64,000 bases of DNA from a bacterium (GTDB taxonomy: Bacteria; Oederibacteriota; JAAXVQ01; JAUVAV01), in assembly GCA_021108215.1 (NCBI GenBank), contig JAIORK010000032.1:1-64000 (forward strand), given 5' to 3'. Shown piece after piece: positions 1 through 7,720 of the stretch (position 1 is the stretch's first letter; each line of letters starts with the position of its first letter). A model generated the notes under the pieces. It worked only from the letters and a program-made list of their open reading frames with translations, ran no database searches and had not been told where the DNA came from. Made by a program: the position numbers and the translations under genes.

Positions 1-115
1 TCCTGAATAGTTAATTCTCCCTTGGGCTTGAGGTCACTATCGCTGAGAAAACGGGTCAGAAAACGGATGGAGAATTTGTATTAAAATTTAATCCAATAGA
101 GTGAGATTTATTTTA

Positions 116-233
116 TTTGTCATTCCAGTAACGTGTTTGGCTTATGCCGGATTGTTTAGCCGGAATCCAGTGACTTTGATGGAAAAAGGCATATAAAAGA
201 CGCTGGATCCCGGATCAAGTCCGGGATGACAAA
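116..233. repeat. Intergenic inverted-repeat element
   Basis: The ends TTTGTCATTCC (116-126) and GGGATGACAAA (223-233) are inverted copies with one mismatch. An inner hairpin CCCGGA-tcaag-TCCGGG lies at 209-225. No open frame of note runs through it. The layout resembles the non-autonomous palindromic elements common in bacterial intergenic DNA; the family is not identified. The remaining bases from 1 to 315 hold no gene that I can support. Confidence 0.5.
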
Positions 234-319
234 GCGAAAGTAAAAACCCCACCCCTCACCCCGACGTTTTCGTGAAATAGACACTAAATTGCACTTTTTT
301 GTCCAATTCGTTTATTTTT

Positions 320-349
320 TTGACATTTTTTGAGTAAAAATGTTATGAT
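320..349 (+). promoter_or_regulatory. Sigma70-type promoter of the efp operon
   Basis: A perfect -35 box TTGACA (320-325) and a -10 box TATGAT (344-349) are separated by 18 bp. The expected transcript starts near 356, ahead of the efp ribosome-binding site at 392-397. It also shows that the longer efp frame starting at 330 cannot be the real protein start. Confidence 0.7.
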
Positions 350-401
350 TTCATCTTCTCTCACCAAGAGGGAAGATTTTTTTGTAACTGTAGGAGGATT
401 T

Positions 402-968
402 ATGGGAATTGTAATGTCAAATGACGCCAAACCGGGAACCTATTTGGAGATGGACAATAATTTATTTCTGGTTCTCGAGTACAATCATTGTAAACCCGGG
501 AAGGGCGGTGCTTTTATCCGGCTCAAGCTGCGCAATCTGCGCGCAGGAACCGTGGTGGACCGCACAGTTAATTCCGGTGAAAAAATGACCACAGCGGATA
601 TTGAAGAGAAGAAAATGCAGTATTTGTATCAGCAGAGTGATGAGTACATTTTTATGGACCAGGAGTCGTATGAGCAAATTTCTTTGAGCACAGCGACGCT
701 GGGGGATAAAGTTAATTGGCTCAAAGAAGAGATGATTATTGATATCATGATGCACAATGGTGAGGCGCTGGATATCCAGGTTCCTTTTAAGGTTGAATTA
801 AAAATTACTCAGACCGAACCCAGCGTACGGGGCAATACAGTGAATAATGTTACCAAAGAGGCGGTTGTTGAGACCGGTGCCAAAGTGATGGTACCGATGT
901 TTGTCAATGAAGGTGAGGTTATCCGAGTGGATACCCGCACGGGAGAATATATTGAGAGGGTTAAATAA
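402..968 (+). CDS. efp: Elongation factor P
   Basis: Translation factor that binds between the P and E sites and relieves ribosomes stalled on polyproline stretches. The 188-aa product has the family's usual length and its three-domain layout (KOW-like N-terminal barrel, then two OB folds). The loop KPGKGGAF places a lysine at residue 34, the position that is modified in E. coli EF-P; no EpmA/EpmB-type modification gene is visible here. The start at 402 is chosen because AGGAGG lies just upstream and the longer frame begins inside the promoter. It is the first gene of a close-packed operon and its stop directly abuts accB. Confidence 0.95.
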   Translation: MGIVMSNDAKPGTYLEMDNNLFLVLEYNHCKPGKGGAFIRLKLRNLRAGTVVDRTVNSGEKMTTADIEEKKMQYLYQQSDEYIFMDQESYEQISLSTATLGDKVNWLKEEMIIDIMMHNGEALDIQVPFKVELKITQTEPSVRGNTVNNVTKEAVVETGAKVMVPMFVNEGEVIRVDTRTGEYIERVK

Positions 969-1520
969 ATGGTTTCTTCAAGTCAACGAAAGGCGGTGGA
1001 AGGCGTGGCAGTAAAAAAGGAACGCGGCGAGACAAGTCCGTTGAACCTCCGGTCACTCAAAAAGATCGTAACGATTATGAATCGGGCAAAAATAACGGAG
1101 CTGGATATTGAACAAGACGGTGTTCGCATTCATCTGCGTAAAGGCGAGGGTGTCAATCAAGTGATGGCCACACCGATGATGCAGAGCATGCCCGCACCGC
1201 AGCCTGTCATGGTGCCGGCAGCCCCTGCACCGGCGCCCCCCGCCTCCGCAGCTCCGGCAGTGGAGGATGATGCCAATTACTACACGATTAAGTCTCCTAT
1301 GGTAGGGACTTTTTATCGGTCGCCTTCGCCGGAATCCAAGGCATTTATTGAGGTTGGGGCGGAGGTTTCGGAAAATTCTGTGGTCTGTATTGTTGAGGCT
1401 ATGAAATTGATGAATGAAATCAAGGCCGAAGTAAAGGGGAAAATTAAAAAGATACTGGTGGAAAACGCGCAGGCAGTTGAATTCGGCCAGCCGCTCTTCC
1501 AGGTGGAGCGCAAGGGATAA
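969..1520 (+). CDS. accB: Acetyl-CoA carboxylase biotin carboxyl carrier protein
   Basis: Carries biotin between the carboxylase and carboxyltransferase parts of acetyl-CoA carboxylase, the first step of fatty acid synthesis. The C-terminal biotinyl domain has EAMKLMNEI with the biotin-accepting lysine at about residue 146, and a Pro/Ala-rich linker (residues ~75-95) precedes it. The typical AccB start resembles [14 protein letters not shown] at about residue 26, so the first 25 residues are an extension or the true start is an internal GTG near 996-1005. ATG 969 directly follows the efp stop with GAGAGGG upstream. accC follows after 2 bp. Confidence 0.93.
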   Translation: MVSSSQRKAVEGVAVKKERGETSPLNLRSLKKIVTIMNRAKITELDIEQDGVRIHLRKGEGVNQVMATPMMQSMPAPQPVMVPAAPAPAPPASAAPAVEDDANYYTIKSPMVGTFYRSPSPESKAFIEVGAEVSENSVVCIVEAMKLMNEIKAEVKGKIKKILVENAQAVEFGQPLFQVERKG

Positions 1521-1522
1521 GC

Positions 1523-2869
1523 ATGTTTAAAAAAATACTCATTGCCAATCGGGGCGAGATTGCCCTACGTATTATTCGCGCCTGCCGGGAATTGGGCATC
1601 AATACGGTTGCGGTGCACACGGAAGCAGACAACAATTCTTTGCATGTACGCTATGCTGATGAGGATATTTGTATCGGCAAGGGACCGTCCAAGGACAGCT
1701 ATTTAAATATTCCGACTATTTTATCCGCTGCCGAGATTACTGATTCGGATGCGATTCATCCGGGGTACGGATTTCTTGCGGAAAATGCTCATTTTGCTGA
1801 GATCTGTGAATCTTGTAATCTTGCGTTTATCGGTCCGACACCCAAAGCCATGCGGCTTTTGGGGGATAAAATCGAAGCCAGGGCACTGATGAAATCAATC
1901 GGGATGCCTATGCTGCCCGGTTCCGACGGCCCGGTGGAGAATGAAGATGACGCGCTTAGAATGGCCCGGAAAATCGGTTATCCGGTTATCATCAAGGCAA
2001 CGGCCGGGGGCGGTGGCCGCGGCATGCGCGTCGCCCATACCGATGTATCTTTGTCTACGGCTTTTTTAACTGCGCAGAGTGAAGCTGGGGCGGCTTTTGG
2101 TAATTCTGTGGTGTATCTGGAAAAATTTCTGGAGGAACCGCGGCATATTGAGTTTCAGATTATCGCGGACAAGCATGGTCATTGTGTGGCATTGGGTGAG
2201 CGCGATTGCACGGTGCAACGCAAAAATCAGAAACTGATAGAGGAATCCCCTTCACCGGTAATGACGCCTGAGATCCGGGACAAGATGATGGACCTGGTTG
2301 TTGAGGGGACAAAAAACGCGGGCTATCACACCACAGGTACGGTGGAGTTTTTAGTGGACAAGAATATGAATTTTTATTTTATGGAAATGAATACGCGTAT
2401 CCAGGTTGAACACCCCGTAACTGAATTGGTAACCGGGACGGATTTGATCAAGGATCAGATTCGGGTTGCTTTCGGTGAAAGCTTGTCGTATACCGAGAAT
2501 ATGACGCCAAAAGGTCATGCTATTGAATGCCGGATCAATGCCGAAGACCCGGATAATGATTTTCGTCCGTCACCAGGTACCATAACCAGCTTTCATATGC
2601 CCGGCGGACCGGGTATCCGGGTGGATACGCATGCGTATGCCGGTTACCAGATTCCCCCTTATTATGACAGCCTGCTGGCAAAATTGATTTCCTACGGCTC
2701 AACCCGGCAGGAGGCGATCCAGCGGATGCTGGGGGCGTTGGAAGAATTTGTGATTGAGGGTGTTAAAACAACCATCCCGTTTCATTTGCAGGCGTTGAAT
2801 AAAAGTGCATTTAAGACTGGACAGATTGCTACTAATTTTGTTGAACTGTTAATGAATAATAAGATCTGA
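1523..2869 (+). CDS. accC: Acetyl-CoA carboxylase, biotin carboxylase subunit
   Basis: ATP-dependent carboxylation of the biotin on AccB. At 448 aa it is the standard length. It opens with [15 protein letters not shown], has the glycine-rich ATP-grasp loop [15 protein letters not shown] (residues ~159-173) and the active-site stretch [14 protein letters not shown] (~residues 288-301), followed by the biotin carboxylase C-terminal domain. Two bases after accB, so probably translationally coupled. The carboxyltransferase genes accA/accD are not in the window. Confidence 0.97.
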   Translation: MFKKILIANRGEIALRIIRACRELGINTVAVHTEADNNSLHVRYADEDICIGKGPSKDSYLNIPTILSAAEITDSDAIHPGYGFLAENAHFAEICESCNLAFIGPTPKAMRLLGDKIEARALMKSIGMPMLPGSDGPVENEDDALRMARKIGYPVIIKATAGGGGRGMRVAHTDVSLSTAFLTAQSEAGAAFGNSVVYLEKFLEEPRHIEFQIIADKHGHCVALGERDCTVQRKNQKLIEESPSPVMTPEIRDKMMDLVVEGTKNAGYHTTGTVEFLVDKNMNFYFMEMNTRIQVEHPVTELVTGTDLIKDQIRVAFGESLSYTENMTPKGHAIECRINAEDPDNDFRPSPGTITSFHMPGGPGIRVDTHAYAGYQIPPYYDSLLAKLISYGSTRQEAIQRMLGALEEFVIEGVKTTIPFHLQALNKSAFKTGQIATNFVELLMNNKI

Positions 2870-2909
2870 GGCAAAGGCAGCGGGTGGTCGCTGTCAGGAG
2901 GGAGTATCC

Positions 2910-3299
2910 ATGGAAAATCAAAATCAGAGCGACGCAGGAAGTATTCGAATTTCCGATGAAGCCATTGCCGTGATTGCCGGGCTGGCTGCCTTGGAAGTGG
3001 ATGGCGTGGCCTCTATGTCGCAGGGAGCGGTTGACGGTATTGCAGAAATGCTGGGGGTGAAGCCTTCCCAGGGACGCGGGGTCAAGGTGGAAGTGCGCAA
3101 TGAAGATGTTGCCATTGAGATCAATTTATTGGTTGAATTCGGCGTTGATATTCCGGTGGTCTGTCAGAAAGTCCAGGATCGTGTTCGGGAATCGGTTGAG
3201 GACATGACGGGATTGAATGTTTCCTATGTCAACATTTCCGTACAGGGTGTCAAGATGAAGGGTGACAAGGTCAAGGTCATTAAAAATCTCAATTCTTAA
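2910..3299 (+). CDS. Asp23/Gls24 family envelope stress protein
   Basis: A 129-aa Asp23/Gls24 family protein: it opens with GSIRISDEAIAVIAGLAALEVDGVASM, typical of the family, and the C-terminal half holds the VREEV/TG-like section (VRESVEDMTGLNVSYVNI). Family members are abundant cell-envelope-associated proteins in Firmicutes, anchored by AmaP, which is the next gene. A strong AGGAGGGAG ribosome-binding site precedes ATG 2910. The neighbourhood accB-accC-asp23 is typical of Clostridia-like genomes. Confidence 0.88.
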   Translation: MENQNQSDAGSIRISDEAIAVIAGLAALEVDGVASMSQGAVDGIAEMLGVKPSQGRGVKVEVRNEDVAIEINLLVEFGVDIPVVCQKVQDRVRESVEDMTGLNVSYVNISVQGVKMKGDKVKVIKNLNS

Positions 3300-3327
3300 T
3301 TAGGTAGGCCAGAGGGAGGAACCACGC

Positions 3328-3948
3328 ATGCGTAGTTTGAATGTTATCATGTTGATTGTCGGGATTGTTGTTGTTATTTGTTTAGGACTTTTAAGTTTGA
3401 TTAGCGCGATTTATCCCGGCGTATTACTGAATCTCGGTGATTTTATTGCCGGGCCCCTGGTCTATGTGGTTGAAGGCATGACCGGAAGGGTGGTTGCTTT
3501 TGCGATCGGGTTGTTGTTGCTGGCCTCATTGATTTATCTGCTGCTGGGCAATCTTCAGGCCGCCCGTCGTGAACGGACGGTGGTTTTACAAAATCCCATG
3601 GGAGAGGTTATGGTCTCACTCCCGGCGATTGAAGATTTTGCCCGTGTCTTGAAAGGTAGGATTGAAGGATTGCGTGATATCAAAGGCCGGGTTACGTACA
3701 CCCGCAAAGGACTCAAGGTTGTTGCCCGGATTACAATCTTTTCAGATTTTAGTATTGCGGATGTGACCGAAAAGGTTCAAGAGGAGATCCGCGCGTATAT
3801 CCAAAAAACATTGAGTATTGAACAGGAAATTAATCCAACGGTTATCGTGCACAAAGTTGTGAGTCGGGAAAGAAATTTAGAACCACAAGGGATTAAAACC
3901 TCAGCCCAGCCGGGTAAGGGAACAACTGAGTTGCCGACCAACAAATAA
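3328..3948 (+). CDS. amaP: Alkaline-shock membrane anchor protein (AmaP-like)
   Basis: A 206-aa protein with two N-terminal hydrophobic helices (about residues 5-28 and 52-72) followed by a cytoplasmic domain. AmaP of Staphylococcus anchors Asp23 to the membrane; this gene sits directly after the asp23-like gene with its own AGGGAGGA site. The C-terminal domain (residues ~90-180) itself resembles an Asp23-like fold (GRVTYTRKGLKVVARITIF), and the tail is Lys/Thr-rich. The function is from family and context. Confidence 0.75.
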   Translation: MRSLNVIMLIVGIVVVICLGLLSLISAIYPGVLLNLGDFIAGPLVYVVEGMTGRVVAFAIGLLLLASLIYLLLGNLQAARRERTVVLQNPMGEVMVSLPAIEDFARVLKGRIEGLRDIKGRVTYTRKGLKVVARITIFSDFSIADVTEKVQEEIRAYIQKTLSIEQEINPTVIVHKVVSRERNLEPQGIKTSAQPGKGTTELPTNK

Positions 3949-3962
3949 TTTGTGTAGAGTGT

Positions 3963-4005
3963 AAAAACGCCCCGTGAATAACCGTAAGGTTCGCGGGGCG
4001 TTTTT
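3963..4005 (+). terminator. Rho-independent terminator after amaP
   Basis: The stem AAAAACGCCCCG (3963-3974) pairs with CGGGGCGTTTTT (3994-4005), giving a GC-rich hairpin ending in a T-run. The A-run on the left side makes it usable on both strands. It ends only 5 bp before the ribosome-binding site of the next gene, so transcription of the thiamine genes must start inside it or read through. Confidence 0.85.
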
Positions 4006-4019
4006 ACTTGGGAGATAAA

Positions 4020-4451
4020 ATGAATTCTGTGGATAGAATTTTAGATGCAAATTTAAACCGCGCCCGCGAGGGGTTGCGGGTGGTCGAAGAATGGATACGG
4101 TTGGATCTGGAGAATAAACCGCTCCAGCAACGGTTGAAGGCCATTCGACATGCGCTGATTCGGGCGGAAAACAAGCTGCCTGGGAAAAAACTTATCGCCA
4201 GCCGTGATGTCAAGCAAGATCCGGGTGCGGCCTATTCAACGGCCGGTGAAAAGCGGAGACGTGACCCGGAAGAATTGCTAAGAGCAAATCTTAGGCGGGT
4301 TCAGGAGGCGGCACGTGTTTTAGAAGAAGTGTCCAAACTCAAAGGCGGCGAAGCCGGTAAAGTTTTTAAAAAAATTCGTTTTCAAATATATAATCTCGAG
4401 TATGATATTGTCCACAAAATGACATCACACCGAAAACTTAAGAGGACCTAA
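4020..4451 (+). CDS. Stand-alone ThiD2-like HMP-P kinase domain protein
   Basis: A 143-aa protein matching the ThiD2 domain, which usually forms the N-terminal part of some ThiE proteins: DANLNRAREGLRVVEEW, IRHAL, ASRDVKQDPG and the repeat-like ANLRRVQEAARVLEEV. Published work on such domains describes hydroxymethylpyrimidine-phosphate kinase activity. Here the ThiE half is absent. thiC, which makes the HMP-P substrate, follows 42 bp downstream, which supports the assignment. GGAG at 4010-4013 precedes ATG 4020; the upstream TTG at 4008 lies within the terminator tail and is unlikely to be the start. I see no TPP riboswitch. Confidence 0.8.
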   Translation: MNSVDRILDANLNRAREGLRVVEEWIRLDLENKPLQQRLKAIRHALIRAENKLPGKKLIASRDVKQDPGAAYSTAGEKRRRDPEELLRANLRRVQEAARVLEEVSKLKGGEAGKVFKKIRFQIYNLEYDIVHKMTSHRKLKRT

Positions 4452-4493
4452 GCAAGTGTTGTTGTTTTCGGTACCAGGAAGGAATGCTCTCGA

Positions 4494-5777
4494 ATGACTC
4501 AATTAGAAGCAGCCAGACAAGGGAACACAACTGAGGCCATGCAACAGGTGGCCGTGGCGGAAAAGCGTACTTCGGAATTTATCCTGCAAGGCATTGCTGA
4601 AGGAAAAATTGTTATTCCTTTGAACCCGGCACATGCTGTTTGCCGTCCTACAGGCGTGGGCACCGGTTTGAAAACCAAGGTGAATGCCAATCTGGGCACC
4701 TCAACCGATTGCGGCAGCGCGGAGGAAGAATTGATTAAGGCCAAGGTGGCGGCGGATGCAGGTGCGGATGCATTGATGGATTTATCTCTGGGCGGGGATT
4801 TGGTTCGTTTGCGGAGCCAGCTTTTAACCGGGTTCCCGCAACCGCTGGGAACAGTGCCTATTTATGAAGTGGCTGTACGCGCGCGGGAAAAACATGACTC
4901 TGTACAGGAGATGACCGGGGATGATATGTTGCAGGTTATTCGCGATCAGGCAAAGCAAGGTGTTGATTTTATGACCATCCACTCCGGTGTGACGCAGGAG
5001 AGTGTGGAGCGCCTGCGTTCTCAGGGCCGGGGAATGGATATCGTGAGCCGGGGCGGGGCACTCATTGGCGGATGGATGCTGCATCATCAGAAAGAGAACC
5101 CCTACTATTCGCGATTTGACGAGATACTTGAAATCTGTCGTCAGCATGATGTTACCTTGTCCTTGGGAGACGGGTTGCGTCCTGGTTGCCTGGATGATGC
5201 GACGGACCGGGCACAGGTCCAGGAATTGATTATTCTTGGAGAGCTGGCCCGGCGTTCAAGGGATGCCGGAGTACAGGTTATGATTGAAGGACCGGGTCAT
5301 GTGCCTTTGGACCAAATTGAGGCAAATATTGTCTTGGAGAAACGATTGTGCGAGGGTGCACCTTTCTATGTTTTAGGTCCGCTGGTAACCGATGTTGCGG
5401 CAGGCTATGATCACATTGCCTGCGCCATTGGCGGCGCGATTGCCGCCCGGGCAGGTGCCGATTTTCTCTGCTATGTAACCCCCTCGGAACATCTTCGTTT
5501 GCCGAATGCTGCGGATGTGCGCGAAGGCGTCATTGCATCACGGATTGCCGCCCATGCGGCGGATATTGCCAAAGGAATCCCGGGTGCCCGTGAATGGGAC
5601 CGGGCAATGTCCAAAGCGCGCAAGGAACTTGATTGGGATCAGCAAATTGCCTTGGCGCTGGATCCGGTGAAGGCGAGCGAGCTGCGTGAATCCTCAAAAC
5701 CAAACAAGCCGGAAGTTTGTACCATGTGCGGAGATTTTTGTGCGGTGAAGGGTATTGGAGATTATCTAAAAAAATAA
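4494..5777 (+). CDS. thiC: Phosphomethylpyrimidine synthase
   Basis: Radical-SAM enzyme that converts aminoimidazole ribotide into HMP-P for thiamine. The 427-aa product is the short form without the long N-terminal extension of enterobacterial ThiC. The C-terminal cluster motif is Cys409-x2-Cys412-x3-Cys416 (CTMCGDFCAVKG). Family blocks include ADAGADALMDLSLGGD, MTIHSGV, SRGGALIGGWM, EGPGHVPLDQIEANI and GPLVTDVAAGYDH. It probably shares a transcript with the ThiD2-like gene. The oxygen-sensitive cluster fits an anaerobe. Confidence 0.96.
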   Translation: MTQLEAARQGNTTEAMQQVAVAEKRTSEFILQGIAEGKIVIPLNPAHAVCRPTGVGTGLKTKVNANLGTSTDCGSAEEELIKAKVAADAGADALMDLSLGGDLVRLRSQLLTGFPQPLGTVPIYEVAVRAREKHDSVQEMTGDDMLQVIRDQAKQGVDFMTIHSGVTQESVERLRSQGRGMDIVSRGGALIGGWMLHHQKENPYYSRFDEILEICRQHDVTLSLGDGLRPGCLDDATDRAQVQELIILGELARRSRDAGVQVMIEGPGHVPLDQIEANIVLEKRLCEGAPFYVLGPLVTDVAAGYDHIACAIGGAIAARAGADFLCYVTPSEHLRLPNAADVREGVIASRIAAHAADIAKGIPGAREWDRAMSKARKELDWDQQIALALDPVKASELRESSKPNKPEVCTMCGDFCAVKGIGDYLKK

Positions 5778-5937
5778 AAATATCACGGGCTTAATATGCA
5801 TGACATATAGTTTGTCGCGCCGGCATGATAAGCGGGGATGAAGCAGGGAAATTGATAAGAAAGTATTGGTACAATCCCGCCTTCTTTTTTATACTAAGCG
5901 TATCATTTCATGGTGTCGTTTTCGACGGGAGAGCAGC

Positions 5938-7692
5938 TTGTTTTTTAAAACCACTTCACAAAAAATTGCGCGCTGGGAAGCAGAGCACAATGTTGAGAAA
6001 ATCATCCGGGTTTTAGCGGATAATGATCCAGCGTTGCGGCGGCAGGCGGTCAAGGCATTGGGTCGTCTGCAAAATATCGCTGCCGCGCAACCGCTCATTG
6101 CATTGAAGCGTGATCCGGCATTGCAAAACGAGGTTTCCCAAGCGCTGGAAGCGATTGCGTCCGGTGTTTTTAGGGTTATCGGGAGCACACCGCAAAATAA
6201 TCGCGAAAAAATATTTATGGAGACGCTGCCGGATTTGTTGCGTGCCATTGGACGGCCGGCAATGCGTGCAGCGCATACTGAGTTGCTCAACAGCAGCGCC
6301 CGATCCCGGCTCGCTGCGGTGCAGGTATTGGGCGCATTTCATGCCGGCCAATCGACGCGGCAGCTCATCGACCGCTTGTCTGATCGTGATCCTGATGTTA
6401 GACAGGCAGCCTTCCAGGTACTCCGACAATTCGGGACTGCGATTGTTCAACCGGTTTTAGAAAGCATGCTTCGGGATGAGAAACCCATATTTATTACCGT
6501 GGCGTCGGAATTAATACGGCAGTTGGCCAACGTACCGGCAGATGAAATGACGGCAATTTATTTTTATATTGCAATACGTGACTTTAAAAAGCTTAAGGAA
6601 TGTGGAAAAAAAGCGGCAGAACCGCTGGTAGGCCAATTGAGCCATTATGATACGGATGTTTGTCAGGCGGTGGCAACTGCTTTAATGGAAATAGGCCGGC
6701 CGGCAATTCCTGCGTTGACCCATGCACTGCGCGCCAAAGAACCTGAAGCACGTATTCGGGTACTGCAGGTGCTAAGCAGCATGCAGGCGCCGGATATGCT
6801 TGATTTGTTTTTCAAAAAAATGTCAGACTCCGATGCCGGGGTGCGGGCGGCAGCGCAAAATGGCCTGGAGGAAAGAAAAGTTGAGGCAATTGCTTTGCTG
6901 GAAAAGCTGCTGGAAGCGCAAGATACACAGCTAACCCCCACCGTGATCAACCTTTTTTTGAAAATGGGATGGATGCCCAAACCAGGTTCGCAGCGTGTAG
7001 CCGCAGCACTCATTCGACAGGATTGGGATGCCCTGGCAAAAGAAGGTTTGGCAGCCGTGGAACCGCTTAGTAACCTTTTAAAAAAAATCCCACCCAAAGA
7101 TACACACCAAATTCATGCAGTGCTGGCAACATTGGCTCACATCAAAGATTCTAAAGTGATACCGGTCCTGATAGGGCAACTCAAAACAGGAACACTCCCG
7201 GTTAGAGAAAAAGCCCTTCAAACAGTGGCTGGATTGGTGGATGGGAAAAGTGTCCGGCAATTAGAAGACTGTTTGGGAGAGCCGGACGATGCAATGCGGG
7301 TCATGATCGCCAAGGTACTGTTTGAGCATGGGCAGCCACAATGGAAAAAAGCAGTCAAAGGGAGTGCCGGTGATTTTATAGCGCTGGCAAAACTCGGCAA
7401 TGATGCGGCGGTTGAACGTTTGTTACAAATTGTCCGGGAAGCGGAGGAGGATGCGGTAAAAAGCGCTGCAACTGATTTAATGCTGCTTGCCAGGGAAAAG
7501 CCCGGCATGCTGGTAAAAAACTGGAAATACATTCATGATGTTTTAACCGAACCGCACACGGATGCGCATTCAGATGTTGATTATAACCGCAGCTCTGACT
7601 GCACGCATGATGACACGCACAGTGATTTTGGATTTGGTTGGGAGTTTCCCGAAAAACCGCCCAAGGGGATTTCCGGTCCAAGGGATTTTTAA
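5938..7692 (+). CDS. HEAT-repeat protein with a His/Asp-rich C-terminal tail
   Basis: Almost the whole protein is PBS-lyase-type HEAT repeats (for example DNDPALRRQAVKALGRL, DRDPDVRQAAFQVLRQF, DTDVCQAVATALMEIG), which usually act as protein-binding scaffolds. The last ~48 residues are different: several His-x-Asp and His-Ser/Asp pairs with a lone Cys, then an aromatic/proline-rich end (WEFPEKPPKG). TTG 5938 has GGGAG 6 bp upstream and is preferred; TTG 5866 would add 24 residues with a poor site. The tandem radical-SAM gene follows after 28 bp, so the tail could be a substrate or metal-binding end; this is inference. Confidence 0.7.
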   Translation: MFFKTTSQKIARWEAEHNVEKIIRVLADNDPALRRQAVKALGRLQNIAAAQPLIALKRDPALQNEVSQALEAIASGVFRVIGSTPQNNREKIFMETLPDLLRAIGRPAMRAAHTELLNSSARSRLAAVQVLGAFHAGQSTRQLIDRLSDRDPDVRQAAFQVLRQFGTAIVQPVLESMLRDEKPIFITVASELIRQLANVPADEMTAIYFYIAIRDFKKLKECGKKAAEPLVGQLSHYDTDVCQAVATALMEIGRPAIPALTHALRAKEPEARIRVLQVLSSMQAPDMLDLFFKKMSDSDAGVRAAAQNGLEERKVEAIALLEKLLEAQDTQLTPTVINLFLKMGWMPKPGSQRVAAALIRQDWDALAKEGLAAVEPLSNLLKKIPPKDTHQIHAVLATLAHIKDSKVIPVLIGQLKTGTLPVREKALQTVAGLVDGKSVRQLEDCLGEPDDAMRVMIAKVLFEHGQPQWKKAVKGSAGDFIALAKLGNDAAVERLLQIVREAEEDAVKSAATDLMLLAREKPGMLVKNWKYIHDVLTEPHTDAHSDVDYNRSSDCTHDDTHSDFGFGWEFPEKPPKGISGPRDF

Positions 7693-7720
7693 GTTACTCC
7701 ATAAATGAGGCTTTTTTACA

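Noticed and set aside
1-115. Partial gene at the left edge
   Set aside because: All six frames hit stop codons quickly or lack a start; nothing can be supported.
330-401. Longer efp start at 330
   Set aside because: It lies inside the promoter (-35 at 320-325, -10 at 344-349) and lacks a ribosome-binding site.
4006-4019. TPP riboswitch ahead of the ThiD2/thiC genes
   Set aside because: Only 71 bp separate amaP and the ThiD2-like gene; none of the conserved riboswitch sequence is visible.
5825-6016. 63-aa ORF overlapping the HEAT gene start
   Set aside because: No ribosome-binding site and it overlaps the HEAT-repeat frame; it looks like a chance ORF.
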